A stretch of DNA of 64,000 nt from Monosiga brevicollis MX1 (taxonomy: Eukaryota > Opisthokonta > Choanoflagellata > Craspedida > Salpingoecidae): assembly GCF_000002865.3 (NCBI RefSeq), contig NW_001865053.1:759542-823541 (forward strand). Direction: 5' to 3'. Below the pieces are notes generated by a model. It saw only the letters and a program-made list of their open reading frames with translations, was not told the origin of the DNA and searched no databases. Every line of letters begins with the position of its first letter. Position 1 is the first letter of the stretch. Below are positions 59,558 to 64,000 of this stretch, in pieces. The position numbers and the translations under genes were made by a program.

Positions 59558-62434
59558 TTGTTAAAAGTGACACACCCCAGGCTTGCTATTGCGGGGCTGC
59601 AAAGTGCACTGGTGTATTGGGCAGGCGTCGGGATTCTGGTGCGACTGAGGCTTCATCGGCCAAGGGCCGCGATCGTGAGCTCAACAAGGTTTGTTTCTTG
59701 TACCATCTTGAGTCATTTCTGATGCCATGCCGTGTCTTGGCTCTACTATTACTTGATCTTCTCAATTCCTTCTGTTATGTCCACTGCTCGCCAGCTGCGC
59801 GATCGCCTGCGACCTCTCCTGGCCCCAGACGGCGGGCTACGAAATTCGTTTGAGAGCACGCTGAGCTTCATGCGCGAGATGATCCACTGGCGTTCTGATG
59901 AAGTCAAGGGTCGCGACATCTTTTTGGACATCTTGACGGTGCGCTTCTTGCCTTGGTGCGGCCAATCTTGACCAAGCTTGTACTCTGGTATCAGCAGCCA
60001 ATTTTGTGTCCATGCTGACAGGACACGACGGACGATGATGTCTTGGTGGGCCTCATGACCAAGAAAATTCTTGTTGTTCTTCACTCTTGGCTGAGTGACA
60101 TGTTTGATGAGCATGTGAATTTGCAACGCAAAGTCAGTCTACTTTCTCAAGATGGCACGCTGAGTTGTGTATCAGCGGTTTGCCAGCATTCTCAACGTCA
60201 TATTATGGTTGCACCCCCATTTGTAGACACTGAAGATTCTCCTGCGACTTCCCATCAAGACAAAGGTGGCCATCCGCAAGGTGGAGCCCACTCTTCAGTG
60301 CTTAACCAACTCAGTCGACGAGGTCTGTCCTTGTACCTGGCACCAGCATTGAGTTTACAAGCAAGGGTGGCGTACCTGAGTGTGCAGTGGCCCGGCCACA
60401 TCGTTGTTGCTGTAGGTGAGCCAAGATTTGGCCAAAGAGCTTTTGCGCGCTGAGCGCTCAGAGGTCAGTACCTACCGCCCATGCATACATCGCAGCGGGT
60501 CCAACTGGGCGTCGTGGTATGGGTCTCATCTTGACGCGGTCGATATTGGCAGGTGTATATTATGAATGGCCAAAGCGCCGAGCAGAAGAACTTGCGCGAA
60601 GTCGTGGCAGTTCCAACCCGCCACATGACAACCTTTCATTCGGTACGCTGGGTTTGACGTGAACTCTTTTTCTTTTGGTGTGCCCACGAGCGGCTCGCCT
60701 TGTCTGGCATATCCAAGGGCCATCACAATACCATCCAACTAGCCGCCTCACAAGCCAATCGCGTGGGTAGGCCATCGTTCGTGATATTGCCTATCAGCAT
60801 CACGTCAAGGTGGAACAATTGCCCAGCACAACCGTCAACGGGCAGGACCTAATCATCACGGGCGACGACGCCATGTCTGTGAGCAGTGCAGCTCAACAGC
60901 TTCGTGGCCTCCTCGAGCAAGCAGTGCGCAATTTGGAGGAGCTTGAGAGCCAACGTCGCGCACGAGCCGAAATACGCAATAGTCCCCAGGCGCGCGAAGC
61001 ACAGTCGCGCCTACCCGGGACACCGGGCGCATCCAGCTTGTCGATGGTGGCTGCGGCTTCGGTAGGCATGGGCTCGGTCGAGATGGCGCGCGAGCATTTT
61101 ATTTGCTTGCGCTCCTGGTGATTTCACGATGATGCCACGTGTGAATTTTGCAATTATGCCCTCTGGTGCTAGGAACCACCAAAGCCATCCAACTTGCCCG
61201 TCAAGTTTGTTGACAAGCATCTTCCTGAGTGTCAGTCTTCGTGATCCTGCACGGTGCTCTGAGATTTGGGAAATTTGGGCGATGACCTGAGCTCGGTCTC
61301 ACTTTCCTTCGCTGTCTGTCTGTGCGCAATCCATGGCATGTGTATTTTGAGGAACCACCAGTCTCCAGCATGAGCCTGCATCCTGATTGGGATTCGGTGT
61401 ACAGCGAGCAGCACAACGAGTCCTACTATTTCAATCGTTTTACAAACGAAACCAACTGGCTTCGCCCCGTGGTCCAACCCCTGGCTGATCGCATCCAGCG
61501 ACGCGATAACAAGCGCAAACTTCCGGGAGCGGCAGCCTTGGGAATGGATGTGGATGCCAAGCCCACTCTGTCTCAGGTTCTTGCAGAAGGGGTATGTCAC
61601 GCTTATGACAAGGGTCTTCCGAAGCTGAGGGTCAATTTTTGAACCAGTCAATACAGCGTTATCTGCCCGAGGGCATTTACGATTGTGTGCACGTTTGCGG
61701 TCATGACGATGCAGCAACAATCGAAACCCAAGCGCGTGGCGACGGAGGAAAGCAAGCGCAAAGCACGGCTCAACAAGTTCAAGAGTGAGGTATGCAGCGC
61801 CAACTCAAGACGCGCATCTGGTCGAGTGGATGTTTTTGCTTCTTCTCCTTGAGCCTTTTTTTGAGCGTCGACTCTCTTGCCTCTTGATTCGCAAGCAACT
61901 GCGTTTTCAGCCCGAGCATTCAAACGCTGGTGCTGCCCAGCATGGGCTCTATTTCACGACGTGCGTCTCGCTGATACAGGTGTCTGAGCGCGTCATCAAG
62001 CAGTTAAACGCGTATCGGGAAAAGAAGGTCAAATACGGTTACATTCGCACCAGTGAGGACTTCAAGTATCTTGCACGCAAGGTCAGTTGGTGTGGTTCCT
62101 AGACGACATGATAGGATCTCGCAGTTTACCCTCTGCCGTCGCCAGTTGCTCACCTGTGTGCACTGGCACTTTTGGCCAACACAGTTGACGCACAAAATTG
62201 TGGAGAAGGAGCTGCAGCGTCGGGGGCAGGATGTGAACGAGTTGGTCATGACAGACGGCTTGAAGGGCAAGGCAAGCACGCGCATGCATGTTGCTGTTTG
62301 CGCATGAACTCGTTACCTCTAATTGCCAATGGGTTTTCTTTTTTCCTTTTTTTCTTCTGTAGATCAAGAACTTTATCACCGACACAATGAAGAAGTGCGG
62401 CAAGGTGTTTCGACAGCCGGCTGCCCCGATATGA
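58119..62434 (+). CDS. SETD2: histone H3K36 methyltransferase SETD2 (KMT3A)
   Basis: Trimethylates H3K36 on chromatin while bound to elongating Pol II. ATG 58119. AWS: MECECQPNAADEDSYCGSNC and CPCGNKCRNRRLQKQQ (to about 58570). SET: EKKGWGLRALEPI, GDFIYEYCGEVFDQAVF, the HYYFMSLSADT exon, RFINHSCDPNAETQKW (cofactor/catalytic NHSC) and EITFDYQYERYG. Post-SET: CYCGAAKCTGVLG (59588-59625). A helical region follows (LRDRLRPLLAP to LHSWLSDMFDEH, about 59795-60110), then a KH-like stretch (about 60555-60940), a WW domain (LHPDWDSVYSEQHNESYYFN followed by RFTNETNWLRP, 61378-61470) and a C-terminal SRI domain (ERVIKQLNAYREKKVKYGYI, DFKYLARKLTHKIVEKELQR, FITDTMKKCG) to 62434. The AWS-SET-postSET-WW-SRI order identifies SETD2. 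It lacks the long N-terminus of vertebrate SETD2. Confidence 0.95.
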
Positions 62435-62912
62435 GCGTGCAGGCAACTGGGAATCGGGGTTTGGTGTGGGGTGCGGGTTGCTAGTGTGTGAAACCTGTAG
62501 CGTATCCATGTGAGCTCGATAATCTATCCAGTGGTGGAATGTTTCAAAGAGGCGTTTGAGTCCTGCACGTTCATGGAGTACATTGCTACAACCCATCTAT
62601 ACCGAGGAATGAGAGGTTGATGGTTGCGCGCTTGGAGTCATTTTCATATAAATTCTGGAAAGCTGATTCATTTTAAAAGGAAAATTGGCGCATAGCGCCC
62701 ATGGAGGATGATCATCACAAGTTTGGGAGTGATATAAACATGGCTCACGCCAGGGCAAGAACGGAACCTGGGTGCTACAACCGAGTAGCTTCCAGGTGGC
62801 CATGGCCATCTACTTTGAATGCCGGTGCGCCATCCCTTCCGTACTCGGGTAACCACCACAAAATTCACAATAAATGACAAGTCAACATTGGCAGGTTGGC
62901 TGTACTTCAAGC
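62435..62912. other. convergent spacer between SETD2 and PPIH
   Basis: About 480 bp of 3' flanks. No gene or RNA recognised. Confidence 0.65.
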
Positions 62913-64000
62913 TCACATTTGGCCGCACTGAGAGATCTTGACATCAAGTTTGGGCTTATTGTCAGGGCCAGTGGGGATGGACTCAATCTTTCGCATGACT
63001 AACAGACCCTCAATCAGCTTGCCTATGGTACAAACGCGCGAAGATGTAACACACGTAAGTTAAAAAAAAAAAAAAAAAAAAGATGTCGCCCAGATCATTT
63101 TATCCGGCTCATGAGCAGGAGCCGCATAGACTCAACACCAGAAAACGTCAATCTATCAATCGTGACAAACTAAAAGCGGATGCACCACCCGACTCGCATG
63201 GGGAGCTAGAGCCGGTTTGATGCATCGCACGATTGAAGGAGAGGGAGCTTGCCATTTGCCTACCCTCAGCTCATAAAAACATCGCCGAGCAGCTGGCTTG
63301 CTGAACGCCAAGAAGCAGCACCCCTCACAATCATCACAATCCATCCCACGATTTCAAGAATGGCCACGGATGAAGAACGTACCAAAAACTACGTGCTTGT
63401 CGTCTAAAAAGTTGCAATTGGTGCAGGTGATGAAAAATTGACAGCCATTGGTGTGGGGTCCGCTGTTGGCCATGGACAAGTCGCCGGGGGCCGTGTGTTT
63501 GTGGATAAAGTTCTCGTCGCGAAAGGCACCACCGTAAATGGAGTCGATGCCGGTGCCATTGCCGTTGACAAAGTCACCACCTTGGATCATGAAATCCTTG
63601 ATGACACTGGAAACGAGAGTGCCGAGCAGCGATACCAGCAGGATGGGTGTGAGGACTGGCGCGCACTGTGTGCCGGGCCCAGGCATAGAACGACAACGAG
63701 GCAGGACAGTGCCATACCGGTGAAAGCTGCAGTTTTTATAACCGATGGGCACACCGTCCTTTCGATATTCACCCGTGCATAGCTGGCGAAAGTTTTCGGC
63801 TGTGTTGGGGCAAGTGTCGGCAAAGAGCTCAAACTTCATACGTCCAACCGTCTGACCCGCAATGTCCACATCGAAGAAAACAATGGGATTTTCCACACCT
63901 AACAAAAAGTACACGACAATCAGGAGTGCACTTGATGAGAAAGAAGCTGGGTGTGTGTTGGGGCCACAAAAGTGACTGCCACGGTGGAAAAAAAAAAAAC
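62913..64000 (-). CDS. PPIH: cyclophilin H (PPIH), 5' partial
   Basis: Peptidyl-prolyl isomerase of the U4/U6 snRNP; in other species it binds PRPF4 directly. The exon starting at 63912 after a TTTTTGTTAG acceptor reads [20 protein letters not shown] and [20 protein letters not shown] followed by GYKNCSFHR. The next reads [40 protein letters not shown] and [20 protein letters not shown] (to about 63380), with the catalytic Arg of FHR and the QGGDF, ANSG and FFIT motifs. The last exon (62913-63023) has [20 protein letters not shown] and ends ISQCGQM. The KDGVPIGYK insert marks PPIH among cyclophilins. The first coding exon lies right of the window; 63915-64000 is intron. Confidence 0.93.

Overview
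This is a eukaryotic nuclear window from a unicellular, flagellated relative of animals. A choanoflagellate, in the style of Monosiga or Salpingoeca, is the best guess. Reasons: genes are split by many short introns (roughly 50-200 nt, GT/AG, often at phase-consistent junctions); intergenic spacers are mostly short; and the gene set mixes an animal-like repertoire (BBS9, SMARCB1, SETD2 with WW and SRI domains, TRAPPC2L, RUSF1, TMEM9, LARP4-like) with a membrane-anchored hybrid histidine kinase, which animals lack. Two runs of N, one inside a BBS9 intron and one between SMARCB1 and SETD2, are assembly gaps.

Layout, left to right: the 3' part of BBS9 (+); a large hybrid sensor histidine kinase (-) that ends 26 bp from BBS9; a UPF0598/C8orf82 homologue (-); a 6.3-kb CACTA-type DNA transposon bounded by 30-bp inverted repeats, carrying a Plavaka-like Tnp2 transposase (+) and a second gene on the opposite strand; TSEN2 (+); an LARP4-like La-module protein (+); a membrane-anchored multicopper oxidase (+); a single-exon IS630/Tc1-like DDE transposase-derived gene (-); a quinone-oxidoreductase-like MDR enzyme (+); mitochondrial EF4/GUF1 (-); TRAPPC2L (-); a RUS-family protein (+); a kinase-like gene with an Ala-Gln repeat (-); TMEM9-like (+); TSEN15 (+); PRPF4 (-); SMARCB1/SNF5 (-); SETD2 (+); and the 3' part of PPIH (-), which runs off the right edge.

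Several genes act together elsewhere in biology. TSEN2 and TSEN15 are subunits of the tRNA-splicing endonuclease. PRPF4 and PPIH form a subcomplex of the U4/U6 snRNP. SMARCB1 and SETD2 are chromatin factors that start head to head. BBS9 is a core BBSome subunit, as expected for a cell with a cilium or flagellum.

The most interesting parts are the CACTA element, which sits between two genes that probably once shared a promoter of about 200 bp and which carries a possible host-derived gene; the DDE transposase-like gene whose first catalytic Asp looks replaced; the hybrid kinase; and the recurring GA/CT-rich tracts just upstream of many gene starts. Gene spans below run from the start codon to the stop codon and include introns. 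Internal exon borders are given only where I could check phase.
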